Source: Symbiodinium natans (Eukaryota; Sar; Dinophyceae; Suessiales; Symbiodiniaceae). From it: a stretch of DNA of 64,000 nt. Positions 22,096 to 30,983 of this stretch are shown here, in pieces. Both the position numbers and the translations under genes were made by a program. Every line of letters begins with the position of its first letter. Position 1 is the stretch's first letter. The notes below the pieces were generated by a model. That model was not told the origin of the DNA, searched no databases, and worked only from the letters and a program-made list of their open reading frames with translations. The stretch is from contig CAJNDS010002324.1 of assembly GCA_905221605.1 (NCBI GenBank), positions 649,501-713,500 on the forward strand. The letters run 5' to 3'.

Positions 22096-22764
22096 CTCGG
22101 AACACAAAGGACCCCAAACCCTAAACCCTAAACCCTAAACCCTAAACCCTAAACCCCCAAAAACCCTGAAAACCTAAAAGCCCTAAACCCTGAACTGTAT
22201 GGAAATCTCGATGCTTTAGGGCTCCCTGGCTGCCTACAGGGCATATGGCTTAGGGTTAAGGCGAATTGTTTTTTCTTGCCTCGTTTCCTTGAAGAACTGT
22301 TGGGAATGGCTGGGGGTTTCCGACATTAGGGGTACCTTATTGGGGTCCTAGTTATAAGGGGACCCTACTATTTGGGGATCGATATTGGGGTTCCGTATTG
22401 CTGTAAACCCCCAATCTTCGAAATACCATGGTTACTACTCTATAATCCATAAAGCCTGAATTCTAAATCCGCAATAGCCCCTTAATCCCTAAACCCCCAC
22501 ACCCGCCCACCCACTACCACCCCTCTCAACTCACGCCACCCCACCCCCCCCCCACACAACACGCACACACGCACAACCGTGCACCACCATGATGCACAAC
22601 CATGCACCACCATGCACAACCATGCACATCCGCAAAGAAACAGACACAAAAGATAAAAAAAAGAAAAAAGCATTGAGACCAACTTCGTAAGCAACTCAAA
22701 CCCCTGAGATAGATTGATGCCATTTCTTGTCATAGGTTTATGTGGTTTGGGGGGGGGGGAGGGG
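22096..22764. other. Left flank of the integrated element
   Basis: A CCCTAAA array (22110-22165), a dispersed repeat (22307-22400: TTATTGGGGTCCT type, also at 51690 and 58930), A/C-rich sequence with a CATGCACCAC tandem (22585-22625) and a poly-G tract next to the insertion point. Confidence 0.6.
22760..22764. repeat. Candidate target-site duplication, left
   Basis: AGGGG directly before the left inverted repeat; the same five bases follow the right inverted repeat at 44581-44585. Polinton-type integrases make 5-6 bp duplications. The G-rich context weakens the case. Confidence 0.55.
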
Positions 22765-23122
22765 ACTTACGGGACACCTTGCCCCATTAATCTATGGAAC
22801 CATTCCGCCAACTCGGCGGCCAAATATCAAGCCAAAAATCCCGAAACCATATTCCCGTTATTCCTTAGCCCAAAATCCCAAGCCAAAAAATCCCGAAACC
22901 ATATTCCCAAAACCCCGTTATACCCATATGCCAAATATCAACCCAAAAATCCCAAGCCCAAAATCCCCGTAAAACCATATTCCGGAAATCCCAAGCCCAA
23001 AACCAAGAAAAAACACCTTCCCCCACAAATCCCCGTTATTCCTCAACCCGTAAACCCTAAACCACAAACCCAAGAATAACAATAAGCCTTATGTGGGGCA
23101 AGGTGGTTCTAATGAAATTTAA
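22765..23122. repeat. Left inverted terminal repeat
   Basis: Begins ACTTACGGGACACCTTGCCC and matches the reverse complement of 44224-44580. I count about eight differences (substitutions and one single-base gap) over the outer 340 nt, and more at the inner edge. It contains repeated blocks built on AAATCCCGAAACCATATTCC and one short CCCTAAA segment (23051-23062), present in both copies. Confidence 0.92.
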
Positions 23123-23179
23123 GCTATCGCGCTGGGACGGCTACTCCAACGAGAAGATGGACACGGTGCGCCTTGCATG
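23112..23179 (+). CDS. Short ORF at the inner ITR edge
   Basis: An ATG inside the repeat edge opens MKFKLSRWDGYSNEKMDTVR and stops at the TGA at 23178. The reading looks protein-like, and a second, offset frame (from 23177, IEELRKYVPKAVLYICKSNE) continues in similar style. This suggests a frameshifted or spliced N-terminal part of the following gene. Weak evidence. Confidence 0.25.
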
Positions 23180-23295
23180 ATTGAAGAGCTGCGAAAGTAT
23201 GTTCCGAAAGCGGTTTTATACATTTGCAAATCAAACGAACATGCCGTAGCGCTCTGTGTTCAAAATCTTCAAACGTCGGTAGCCCTGTATGTGCC

Positions 23296-25041
23296 ATGGC
23301 GTATCAGAGTAAAGTTCCTGTGCACAGTGGAACGTTTTCTCTTCGGGAGTTCAAAGGTCGTTGGGGAGCATACCACTTCCCAGCGGGCACAGCACCCCCA
23401 GCGGACATTGAACCGTTTCGCTTGTTTGACATTCAAGCCATCAAGAAGCATCTTGAAGACAATTTCAGTCGCGCCGAGATGCTCAACAAGGCTGAAGCGC
23501 TTGGTGTTGCTGTCACAAGTTCGTCTGGTTCAAAGCCAACGAAGTCATCGGTGGCTCATGCGATGGCTTGCTTTTTGTCAAAGCCCCTTGACCCGAACTA
23601 TGAGGCTGACACCAGACCTTATTTAGGTGTGAAGCCAACGTTTGAGGAGAATGATGACAAGCATCGCTTCATTGAGAGTTTGAAGGCCGAGCTTGAGAAG
23701 TGTCTACCTAAGAAGGAAGTCAAGAAGATGCACAAGCAAGCTATGGTTGAGACGCTCAGAATGTTCAATGCCCCGACCGAAGATGACAAGAAGCTCTTGG
23801 GTTTAATGCAAACCATGAGCCCCGCTGACATCATAAAGCTGAAGAAGTTAGCCCTTGCTTGTGTAGGACGTTCGGAGTCAAACAGTGGCACGGAGAGCGA
23901 GACCGAGCCAGAGGACAATCGCAACATCCGCTACATCCGCGTGGTGGTGAGCAACATCCCGCGTATCTCGCCCAACACAGCCATCATTCTTTGTAAGGCC
24001 GATGAGAGTGTCTATGAAAGCAAGCTTCGTCTGTTCACAGACATCTTCAACGAGAAGGATGCCGAGGCTCTTGCGGTATCCTTGTCTTTCGTTCGTCTCG
24101 GAAGCAGTGAAGGCATTGACAACCATGCTACGTGGGGTCGTGTTGACACCGAAGGCGATGGTGTTGTTGAAGTGGTGGCGGCCGCGCTTGAGAATGAATA
24201 CACAAAGCAATTCTTCGCAGGTTCTTTCTGTGTGCAGCTTGTGGAAACAGGGCGTCTCCATGACGAGCTGTCTCTGAACGAGAAGAAGGCGAACACAAAG
24301 ACATTGACAATCAAAGTGCCAACCGAAAAAGGCGACGTTCGTCTTTATTACTACTACACGCCGAAAGACACCTTTCACGAAGTCTTTGAGTGCATCGACA
24401 ACATCGTCGGCATTTACGCCACCGAGTTTACGCTGAAGTGGGTTGCATCCCCTTCCGTGCTTGAACGGTGGGAACCAATCGAAGCAACACTATGCGACGC
24501 ACCGTTTTGTGTATTGACAATAGCAATGCGTGGAGGTGGCAAGAGACCAAAGAAGAAGGCAGACGACGCTGACATGATGCCCATCAAGGTCAAGCAGTTG
24601 CTGAGTGACAACATTGTTCGGTTGAAGTCGCTTACTGGCAGTGGCGAGGCAATTCAGAATGTCTTGGCGGAGGTGGAAAAGATTGTCAAGAATGTTGCGG
24701 ACAACCCCGCTACACCGGTGTCGTCGATGTTTGACACCATCCCCGTATCCAAGAAGGCATCCATTTTGAGCTCAACCATCGGACACTCTACGAGAGCCGA
24801 TGAGCGTGTGGAGTTCATTGCGGAGCAGGTGCTGAGCGAGATGATGGAGCGTTTGAGTGAGCAAGAGCGGATGACGGCACTTGCTAAGAAGACATTGTGT
24901 CTTGCTGTTCGCTACGCCATCCACAGTGAGTTTCAGGACGCCAAGGGTGACATCGGTTGGCAACAGATGATGAAGGCATTGGCTGATAAGATGGCTGAGC
25001 CCGTGAGCGAGACAAGCGGCAACCGATGCCTCGTGATGTAG
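23296..25041 (+). CDS. Cargo protein with ubiquitin-like segment and CaaX end
   Basis: No family is recognised over the full length. The start is placed at the ATG at 23296, which has a strong context (GCCATGG); an upstream in-frame ATG at 23224 would add 24 residues. Counting from 23224, residues 360-439 have the length and layout of a ubiquitin fold: strand TLTIKVP, strand DVRLYYYYTP, helix around FHEVFECIDNIVG, and final strand VLTIAMRGGG, which recalls the LRLRGG tail of ubiquitin. A basic linker KRPKKK follows. Residues around 83-118 resemble a small helical SAP-like segment. The protein ends RCLVM, and CLVM fits a CaaX prenylation box. It is GC-richer than the rest of the element and lies next to the left repeat, so it looks acquired. 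Membrane attachment and ubiquitin-like processing are inferences. Confidence 0.7.
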   Translation: MAYQSKVPVHSGTFSLREFKGRWGAYHFPAGTAPPADIEPFRLFDIQAIKKHLEDNFSRAEMLNKAEALGVAVTSSSGSKPTKSSVAHAMACFLSKPLDPNYEADTRPYLGVKPTFEENDDKHRFIESLKAELEKCLPKKEVKKMHKQAMVETLRMFNAPTEDDKKLLGLMQTMSPADIIKLKKLALACVGRSESNSGTESETEPEDNRNIRYIRVVVSNIPRISPNTAIILCKADESVYESKLRLFTDIFNEKDAEALAVSLSFVRLGSSEGIDNHATWGRVDTEGDGVVEVVAAALENEYTKQFFAGSFCVQLVETGRLHDELSLNEKKANTKTLTIKVPTEKGDVRLYYYYTPKDTFHEVFECIDNIVGIYATEFTLKWVASPSVLERWEPIEATLCDAPFCVLTIAMRGGGKRPKKKADDADMMPIKVKQLLSDNIVRLKSLTGSGEAIQNVLAEVEKIVKNVADNPATPVSSMFDTIPVSKKASILSSTIGHSTRADERVEFIAEQVLSEMMERLSEQERMTALAKKTLCLAVRYAIHSEFQDAKGDIGWQQMMKALADKMAEPVSETSGNRCLVM

Positions 25042-25076
25042 GGCACTACACCTTGCTGATACCTATTGCGCAACCC

Positions 25077-25171
25077 GCAAAAGCTATTGCAAAATCCCAC
25101 AAAAGCTATTGCAAAATCCCGCAAAAGCTATTGCAAAATCCCGCAAAAGCTATTGCAAAATCCCGCAAAAG
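25077..25171. repeat. 22-bp tandem repeats (iteron-like)
   Basis: Four exact or near-exact 22-bp units beginning GCAAAAGCTATT (25077, 25099, 25121, 25143) plus a partial fifth unit. They lie just after the stop of the cargo gene. The arrangement resembles replication iterons or a simple tandem; function unknown. Confidence 0.8.
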
Positions 25172-25448
25172 CCTTGAAAATGAGTAGAAATAGAGCTAAA
25201 TGAGCTTTTGCGGAAATCCGCAAACGGGGTTGCAACGGGGCGCAATTCTGTGCCCCCTTTTCTGCTTGTCGCCAAGTGAGCGGGGAGCAGAAGCAACTGA
25301 CAGTCTGAGATGCGAAATGTTGCATTGTGTGATGTGCCGGCAGATTTGCGACCAGTTTGTGGCAGTCTCCGCTGTTTCCATGTCACCCTCAACCCCTAAA
25401 CCCTTAAACCCTAACCTACTCTAAAAAACGCGACTTATTTCGTGGCAG

Positions 25449-25496
25449 GTGGTGCTCTTCACCGACGACCCTCACCTCGACGAGTTCGATGCTTTG
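25449..25496 (+). CDS. Exon-like island inside the element
   Basis: A GGCAG acceptor and a GTGCGC donor bound 48 nt reading VVLFTDDPHLDEFDAL on the plus strand. It is surrounded by telomere-like repeats just as host exons are. It could be a further exon of the cargo gene or captured host sequence. Confidence 0.35.
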
Positions 25497-25610
25497 GTGC
25501 GCCCTTCCTTAGGGTTTAGGGGTTTTAGTTTAGGGTTTCAGGCTTTAGTTTAGGGTTTAGGGCTTTAGTTTAGGGTTTAGACCCTAAGCCCTAAACCCTA
25601 AACCCTAAAT

Positions 25611-25683
25611 GCTGACGACGTCGGCTCTTCCTATCATTGAGACGCAGAAGTCTCAAAGCGTCGGATTGTTCCTTCGCCTTTTC
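25611..25683. other. Unique island between telomere-like repeats
   Basis: Both strands stay open (plus TTSALPIIETQKSQSVGLFL; minus AKEQSDALRLLRLNDRKSR). It is probably a captured exon fragment, strand undecided. Confidence 0.25.
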
Positions 25684-25742
25684 CCAAACCCTAAACCCTA
25701 AACTCTAAACCCTCAACCCTCAACCCTAAACCCTAAACCCCA

Positions 25743-25976
25743 GAAGAAGAGAGAGAAGGGACATTTTGGCTCAAACAAAACACAAAAAACATAAAATCAC
25801 GAATACAGCATGTGATGTAGGGATTTTTTCGGTTTTTGAAGCAAAACCGAAACAATCCGACGAAAAAATCACAACATATATCAAACATATAGCAAAACAA
25901 AACACAAAACTCACAAAACAACAAAAACAACAAAAAGCAACACCATAAAAAAATCCTCACTAAATCGATGGACTTT
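25743..25976. other. Boundary to the AT-rich PLV core
   Basis: Composition switches here from GC-richer, repeat-laden sequence to A-rich sequence. It contains CATTTTGGCTCAA at 25762-25774, which matches 13 nt of the dinoflagellate spliced leader as I recall it. No convincing gene. Confidence 0.4.
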
Positions 25977-26888
25977 TTACACTTTTAGTAATTCATGACG
26001 CAAATACCCGCGCCCATTAATATAATAATGTTTTTGTCCCAAAACAGTTTTGATATCATCAATACTATAAGAATTTTCGCTCCAATTGCTCACTCTTTCC
26101 TTATCCAATTTGTCTTTTTTCTTAAATATTTTGACTTTATCGCCTCTTTCTAATTCGGGATACTTTCGAGTTTTTGTGGCATTCATTGCAATATTAGCCT
26201 TGACTTTGAGCTCGTTTTCGGGTTTTTTTGCTTCCTTAGGTGTTAAATCAGTGGCTGAATGAACCATTTTGTTATTATATGTTATCATTATCTCAAATAT
26301 ATAATCAATCCATTGAATATTCTCTTTACCCTTTTTCTCATCTGCTTCAACTCTTTTAAACAACATATCTTTAAACGTGCGTATAAAACGCTCTGCAAAT
26401 GCTGGGTGTGTTCTGGTTTGGTGGGTTTCTATTTTCTCCTTATCAAAATATTCTTTTAATACACCACTGTTTAAACTACCTTCTTCATCCGAATATACTA
26501 ATTCTGGTTTCTTACCCATTTTGTTTATTCCTTCCATTATTCCCGCTAATAAATCTGGTGGTTGCTTACTTTTAATAGGAACAACTACCGCAAATTTACT
26601 AAATATGTCTATTACTACTAAACCAATTCTAAACTTTTGATTCTTCAAATCATTATTTGTAATAAAAAATAAATCTATTTGATATTCATAATACGCATAA
26701 GGCGGAATAAAAGAATTAAACCCCGACATCGGTCTTTTCCTATCCAGATTCTTTTCAAACCACGCTTTAACATCCGCTAATGTAATACTCTTATCTTTAG
26801 CCTTAGCATCTTTAAAAGTTGTGGCAATAGAACCAAAGCCGCTTCTATCGAAATAAATATCCGAAATAATCTTATTCTTGTCTGACAT
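25977..26888 (-). CDS. Retroviral-type (rve, DDE) integrase
   Basis: This is the enzyme expected to join the element ends to host DNA. The RNase H-like core shows the acidic triad: D72 in QIDLFF, D134 in VYSDEEGSL and E166 in AFAERFIRTFK. The second D and the E are 32 residues apart, slightly closer than the classic D,D-35-E spacing. The conserved HSATDLTPKEA-type segment and a C-terminal SH3/chromo-like part (ERGDKVKIFKKKD) follow, as in polinton and retrotransposon integrases. No HHCC zinc finger is obvious at the N terminus. At 303 residues it is complete. It lies 42 nt downstream of the replication gene, separated by an AT-only palindromic stretch. Its presence with matching ITRs and a candidate target duplication supports integrase-mediated insertion. 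Confidence 0.92.
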   Translation of the reverse strand: MSDKNKIISDIYFDRSGFGSIATTFKDAKAKDKSITLADVKAWFEKNLDRKRPMSGFNSFIPPYAYYEYQIDLFFITNNDLKNQKFRIGLVVIDIFSKFAVVVPIKSKQPPDLLAGIMEGINKMGKKPELVYSDEEGSLNSGVLKEYFDKEKIETHQTRTHPAFAERFIRTFKDMLFKRVEADEKKGKENIQWIDYIFEIMITYNNKMVHSATDLTPKEAKKPENELKVKANIAMNATKTRKYPELERGDKVKIFKKKDKLDKERVSNWSENSYSIDDIKTVLGQKHYYINGRGYLRHELLKV

Positions 26889-26930
26889 TGATAATATATA
26901 TATAATATATATTATATATATATTATCGAA
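26889..26930. promoter_or_regulatory. AT-only palindromic spacer
   Basis: A run of TATA dinucleotides with dyad symmetry (26892-26925) between the end of the replication gene and the start of the integrase gene, both on the minus strand. It could be the integrase promoter. Neither TCTA nor TTAAAGG is present. Confidence 0.4.
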
Positions 26931-29900
26931 TTATCTTGCGCAACAATTACACATAACACACATGCTATTGCAGTTGCTTATATAATGTGCCTTGTCATTG
27001 TTAAGCCTATTGGCTGATAAACTGGTAGTGAGTGTGTGGTCAACCCTTTCAACTACAAAGGGTTCATTGCAGTCGGTGCATCTGTTTTTTAATTGACTCA
27101 TAAGCCACTCAACATTTACATAGTCCTCTTCATTTATTGGGCGTCCTGCTTCTATATCTTGTGATTTGTATTGTTTAACCTTTTGGTTAAAATACCTTTC
27201 AATCTCTGATTGCTTAATGTCTCTTGTTATCTCATGCTTATAAAACTTGATTTTATTTAAATCCTTGGCTCTTGTGATTGCTGTATAAAGCCACTCTTTT
27301 GAAACGTAATTATACATCCAATCATAAATAATAACATCGCCATCTATTGAACATCCCTGTTTGCTATGGCATGTGTAACACGATGCATAAATAAAATTTT
27401 GTCTCAACTTCTTTAGGCTTATTTCTTGTTGTAACCTTGTAGCCTCGTTTAAAAGCGTTACCATATTCTTATTTATTTGCATTATTTTGAACTTGAGATT
27501 AACATTAAATTTAGATATCCAATATCTCGTATAAACACGACAAATAACTTCATCGCCTACGACATATTCTTCGTTTATACCTCTTTCTTTTCTAATATGT
27601 TGCGATACTTTTCTACATGTTTCGTTGGTGTATGCTACGTTATTATCAATGAGTTCTATCTCTTCTGTGTATTTAAAATACTTCTCAATAATCTGTTTAA
27701 TTGTCATGTCTGTTTTAAAAATGTCGTGATAAATGCTTTTTAATTTGATTCTGTCTTCCTCGTTGGTTAATCTCTTGCATTCTTCTAAATAAATGTAATG
27801 TTTAAAAATTTGTTTTATACAACTGTCTAAGTATGTCCTATAATCTTGTGTGTTAGTTATATCCACAACGCCCTGTAATTGATGTTCGTCACCTGTTGCT
27901 ACGATAATTTTGTCGGGGTTCTTTTCTACAAATGTTTTTATTCTTGCTAAAACGGGAATACTGTTAAAATAAATTTCGTCGAAAACGATAACATCATAAA
28001 AGGAATGGTCAAACTCGCTTAATCGTTCTTCACCGACTTGGATAGAAAAGAATGTGTTAATGGTTACTGCTTCTACTCCACATTCTTGATTTAAATTGTT
28101 AGTAGGTGTTACAAACAATATTCTTTTATCTTGTATCTGCTTCGGTATATGCGACTTGCCCGACCCTGCGAATAAAGCCTTAATTAGAACGTGCTTATGT
28201 CCGAGAACTTTCTCAACCGCTTCCTTGCTATCCCATTCGTCTTTTAACATAATTCTTTCATTAACAACTTCGGGTATTTCTATTGATTCGTTTTGTTTCA
28301 TCTCATATTGTTGATGGGGGAATCCAAAGTTATTTAAAACGCCTTTCCAATCGCCGATGTCCTTACCGAATTTCAGTAACTTCATGGCTTTTTGTAAGTC
28401 CTTCCTTAATATTGTAAATGCATCTGTTTTAACACTAAAGACATCTATGTCATTTTCTCGTAGTGTGTTATAATCCTTGTATATTCTGTAGTTATGGTAT
28501 TGGAGTAAAAGCTCCTTAATGTAACGATAACCATTTTTTAAAACGGCGTGGTCTGCTACATTCAGAACGTAATATTTTCCTTTGTTTTTTGTATCTTCAT
28601 CTGGCGCTTCTTCTTCATTATCACTATCATAATCGCTATCGTTATCATCATCATCTTCTTCTTTCTCGAATTGCTTAATAATATTAATCCTACCGCCATA
28701 CATATGTTGATACAACTGAGCTTCGCGCAAGTCCTTGAATAAAACCGATTTCTGGGCTGTTGTTACTCCCTTCTCCAATAAGCCGATATTTACATTTGCT
28801 ATTTCTTTTTTAAGCTTGGTGTCTTCTTGGGTATCATCTGATATATGGGTTTCTACTAATTCCTTAACAATCTTTTTATAATCGCAATTATATATAAAGG
28901 AAGGCTTCTTATAATATTTAATGATGATACCATCATTCAGAACATTTTTTAGAAACTTTCCGTAACAAAGGCAGAACCGCTTGTTGAAGAACAGATTAGC
29001 CTTATACACTTCCACAGTGTATAAGACTAAATCCTCAATTTCCTCACCATTGTATTTTACCCATTTATCGAATTGGTTAAATACTGGTATTTTTTTCATT
29101 TTTGTTAGGGCGTGTGTAAATGCTTTTGTCATATCTATCTCGCATGAGTTCTTATGCGATGCTTCTATAAAATGATGATACTCTTGATTTTCGACTTTGC
29201 CCGTCATTTGGTTGAACTTTTCGCGATATTCAATGTGTCGGTATTTGTCTTGAATCTTACCACTTGGCACAATTGTTCGGTATTCGTCTAATACATCAAT
29301 GTCAGTATCTGTATAAAAAGATTTGTGCAAAGGATTAAACAAAGCCTTATTAAATTTAAACATCGCCTTGTTCATATTGTTGAATGTTGTCTCACATTTG
29401 ACTCTAACGCTTCCGTGTATACACGAAGGCACTAAATTTTGTGTAGCTATTATATACGTTTTCTTTTCAAATCTTAATTTTATTTGGCTTATTGTTCCCG
29501 CTTCATATCTTATTTTGGGTTCATAACCAGATTCCACTAAATCGCATAACACACCGATTAAATCATTTTTTGAATGAATGAGTTTATACTCTTTATCTTT
29601 TTGTGGTTTTTTGCTTTTGATTTCTTCTTCTGTAGGTTGATGAAGTTTAAGAATGTCGTCAATCTTATCGAAGATCATATATTCGCTTGGTTCTTCAGAC
29701 TTGTTTAAATGAAAATCGATAGGGGCTCTCACCTTCAAGTTCATGTAATCCCTTCCCTTATGTTGCTGTAAGCTGGATAAGTTAAAATTCATAACGTAAA
29801 TATGGTTATTCTTAACAAGCCCATAAAAGGCTCTAATCTTTTTATTGACATGCGTTGTTTCATAAATGCAATTCCCTATGATGTCAAAGATTCTCACAGG

Positions 29901-30947
29901 AATAGTAAAATGATTAAAGACAACCTCCATATCTTCAATTGAAGCACCGTTTTTATTGAATTCTTCTTCGTTCATCTTCAAGACATCTAATATCTTTTCT
30001 CTTGTTAGTTGATTCTTTTTTCTCGGACAATCTTTATAATGTTCTACCAATGCATTTACCCAACATTCATTCTCAATATAATCGTTTCTCGCGATAGCCT
30101 CTTTGATGGTAGAAGCGTTGGGTTTAAATACTGTTTCAATGTATTCGTGATACATGCTAACATTCTCGGCATTTTTAAGCTTTTCCTTTTTTTGTTCTCT
30201 TTTCCCGTCTCCATCTTCAATCTCTTCTATGTTTAAAATCTTAACGGCAGATAGGTAGTCTGCCGGATATTTATAGTAAAATTCTTGCATTTTAGGGTCA
30301 AATGCTAATATTTTCTTTATATGTTCTAATAACTTGTCGTTGTAATAATTTTTCCCCTTTTTAGATTTTCTGAATTTTCTCTCCACACGTTCTTGCCCTT
30401 CCATCGGTTCTTTTATAACAAAATTGTTAATGACCTCATCGGGAATCTCTAACTGTATCGAGTTAGGTAGTTTAACAGATGCTTGTCTTATTTCGTGATT
30501 TACCCACCCGAATATTCTGTCATAATCGTCATAAAATGCAATGTCTGATTTTTTGGCTTTCTCCTTGTTTAACTCTACGTAAAAGAAAAAGTCAATTAAA
30601 TAACGTTTCTCTTTTTGATTTTCTTTTTGTTTCCGTTTGTTCTCTTCTTTTGCGCCTGCCATTCTTTTATTCAATGGTTCGTTCTCCTTCCATTTGTCAA
30701 TATTTTCCTTGTATTGCGTTAATGCTTTTTGGTATTCTGCGGGCTTTGGTGACAAAAGCCCTTTAATTAGTTTTTGCGCTGTTGTGTTTTGGGTAATCTT
30801 GCGTTCTTCGAAGAGTCTAATAACTTCATTGACTTTTTTCTGTTTGGTTTTGTTTAGTTTTTGGGTTTCTTCGTTTAATGTTTTGGTGTAATTTTTCGCA
30901 TCAATGCGTAAATTACGTAAGTGATTTTTTATAATCTTGCTCGTCAT
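26931..30947 (-). CDS. Replication protein: family B polymerase palm, SF1 helicase, HNH-like zinc module
   Basis: A 1338-residue multidomain protein. Residues 1-270 are charged and helical. Residues 285-385 hold a possible papain/OTU-like pair, C295 in NECWVNAL and H382 in KNNHIYVM (weak). A divergent family B polymerase palm follows: motif A D605 (EIDMTKAF), motif B 713-722 (KKEIANVNIG), motif C T841-D842 (FSVKTDAF), where the usual DTD is KTD, so one acidic residue is lost. An acidic insert (761-785) sits between motifs B and C. Residues 915-1240 are an SF1 helicase: Walker A AGSGKS at 927-932, Walker B VIVFDE with D990-E991, motif III ATGDEHQLQ, motif V HSKQG, motif VI YTAITRAKD. The C terminus has C1290/C1293, DH1303-1304, NR1313-1314, H1321, N1325 and C1330/C1333, an HNH-type layout. 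It is inferred to replicate the element. A TTAAAGG box lies 36 nt upstream of the start. Confidence 0.88.
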   Translation of the reverse strand: MTSKIIKNHLRNLRIDAKNYTKTLNEETQKLNKTKQKKVNEVIRLFEERKITQNTTAQKLIKGLLSPKPAEYQKALTQYKENIDKWKENEPLNKRMAGAKEENKRKQKENQKEKRYLIDFFFYVELNKEKAKKSDIAFYDDYDRIFGWVNHEIRQASVKLPNSIQLEIPDEVINNFVIKEPMEGQERVERKFRKSKKGKNYYNDKLLEHIKKILAFDPKMQEFYYKYPADYLSAVKILNIEEIEDGDGKREQKKEKLKNAENVSMYHEYIETVFKPNASTIKEAIARNDYIENECWVNALVEHYKDCPRKKNQLTREKILDVLKMNEEEFNKNGASIEDMEVVFNHFTIPVRIFDIIGNCIYETTHVNKKIRAFYGLVKNNHIYVMNFNLSSLQQHKGRDYMNLKVRAPIDFHLNKSEEPSEYMIFDKIDDILKLHQPTEEEIKSKKPQKDKEYKLIHSKNDLIGVLCDLVESGYEPKIRYEAGTISQIKLRFEKKTYIIATQNLVPSCIHGSVRVKCETTFNNMNKAMFKFNKALFNPLHKSFYTDTDIDVLDEYRTIVPSGKIQDKYRHIEYREKFNQMTGKVENQEYHHFIEASHKNSCEIDMTKAFTHALTKMKKIPVFNQFDKWVKYNGEEIEDLVLYTVEVYKANLFFNKRFCLCYGKFLKNVLNDGIIIKYYKKPSFIYNCDYKKIVKELVETHISDDTQEDTKLKKEIANVNIGLLEKGVTTAQKSVLFKDLREAQLYQHMYGGRINIIKQFEKEEDDDDNDSDYDSDNEEEAPDEDTKNKGKYYVLNVADHAVLKNGYRYIKELLLQYHNYRIYKDYNTLRENDIDVFSVKTDAFTILRKDLQKAMKLLKFGKDIGDWKGVLNNFGFPHQQYEMKQNESIEIPEVVNERIMLKDEWDSKEAVEKVLGHKHVLIKALFAGSGKSHIPKQIQDKRILFVTPTNNLNQECGVEAVTINTFFSIQVGEERLSEFDHSFYDVIVFDEIYFNSIPVLARIKTFVEKNPDKIIVATGDEHQLQGVVDITNTQDYRTYLDSCIKQIFKHYIYLEECKRLTNEEDRIKLKSIYHDIFKTDMTIKQIIEKYFKYTEEIELIDNNVAYTNETCRKVSQHIRKERGINEEYVVGDEVICRVYTRYWISKFNVNLKFKIMQINKNMVTLLNEATRLQQEISLKKLRQNFIYASCYTCHSKQGCSIDGDVIIYDWMYNYVSKEWLYTAITRAKDLNKIKFYKHEITRDIKQSEIERYFNQKVKQYKSQDIEAGRPINEEDYVNVEWLMSQLKNRCTDCNEPFVVERVDHTLTTSLSANRLNNDKAHYISNCNSMCVMCNCCAR

Positions 30948-30983
30948 ACTATAGCCTATATATTAATTTATAAGCTCTCCTTC

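Larger units (their letters stand above)
25388..25742. repeat. Telomere-like repeats inside the element
   Basis: CCCTAAA segments at 25388-25420 and 25684-25742, and TTTAGGG segments at 25509-25600, lie within the inverted repeats. They are the only sizeable telomere-like arrays inside the element. They are either host DNA captured with the cargo gene or later expansion. Confidence 0.8.

Noticed and set aside
22714-23079. Lys/Pro-rich frames across the left ITR
   Set aside because: They arise from the internal AAATCCCGAAACC-type repeats of the ITR and have no counterpart with a start and stop in the right ITR context.
23878-24378. Long minus-strand frames inside the cargo gene
   Set aside because: Overlap the plus-strand 581-residue frame, which is longer and has protein-like composition and a good start context.
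25077-25171. CRISPR-like array
   Set aside because: Units are contiguous tandem repeats without spacers, in a eukaryotic viral element.
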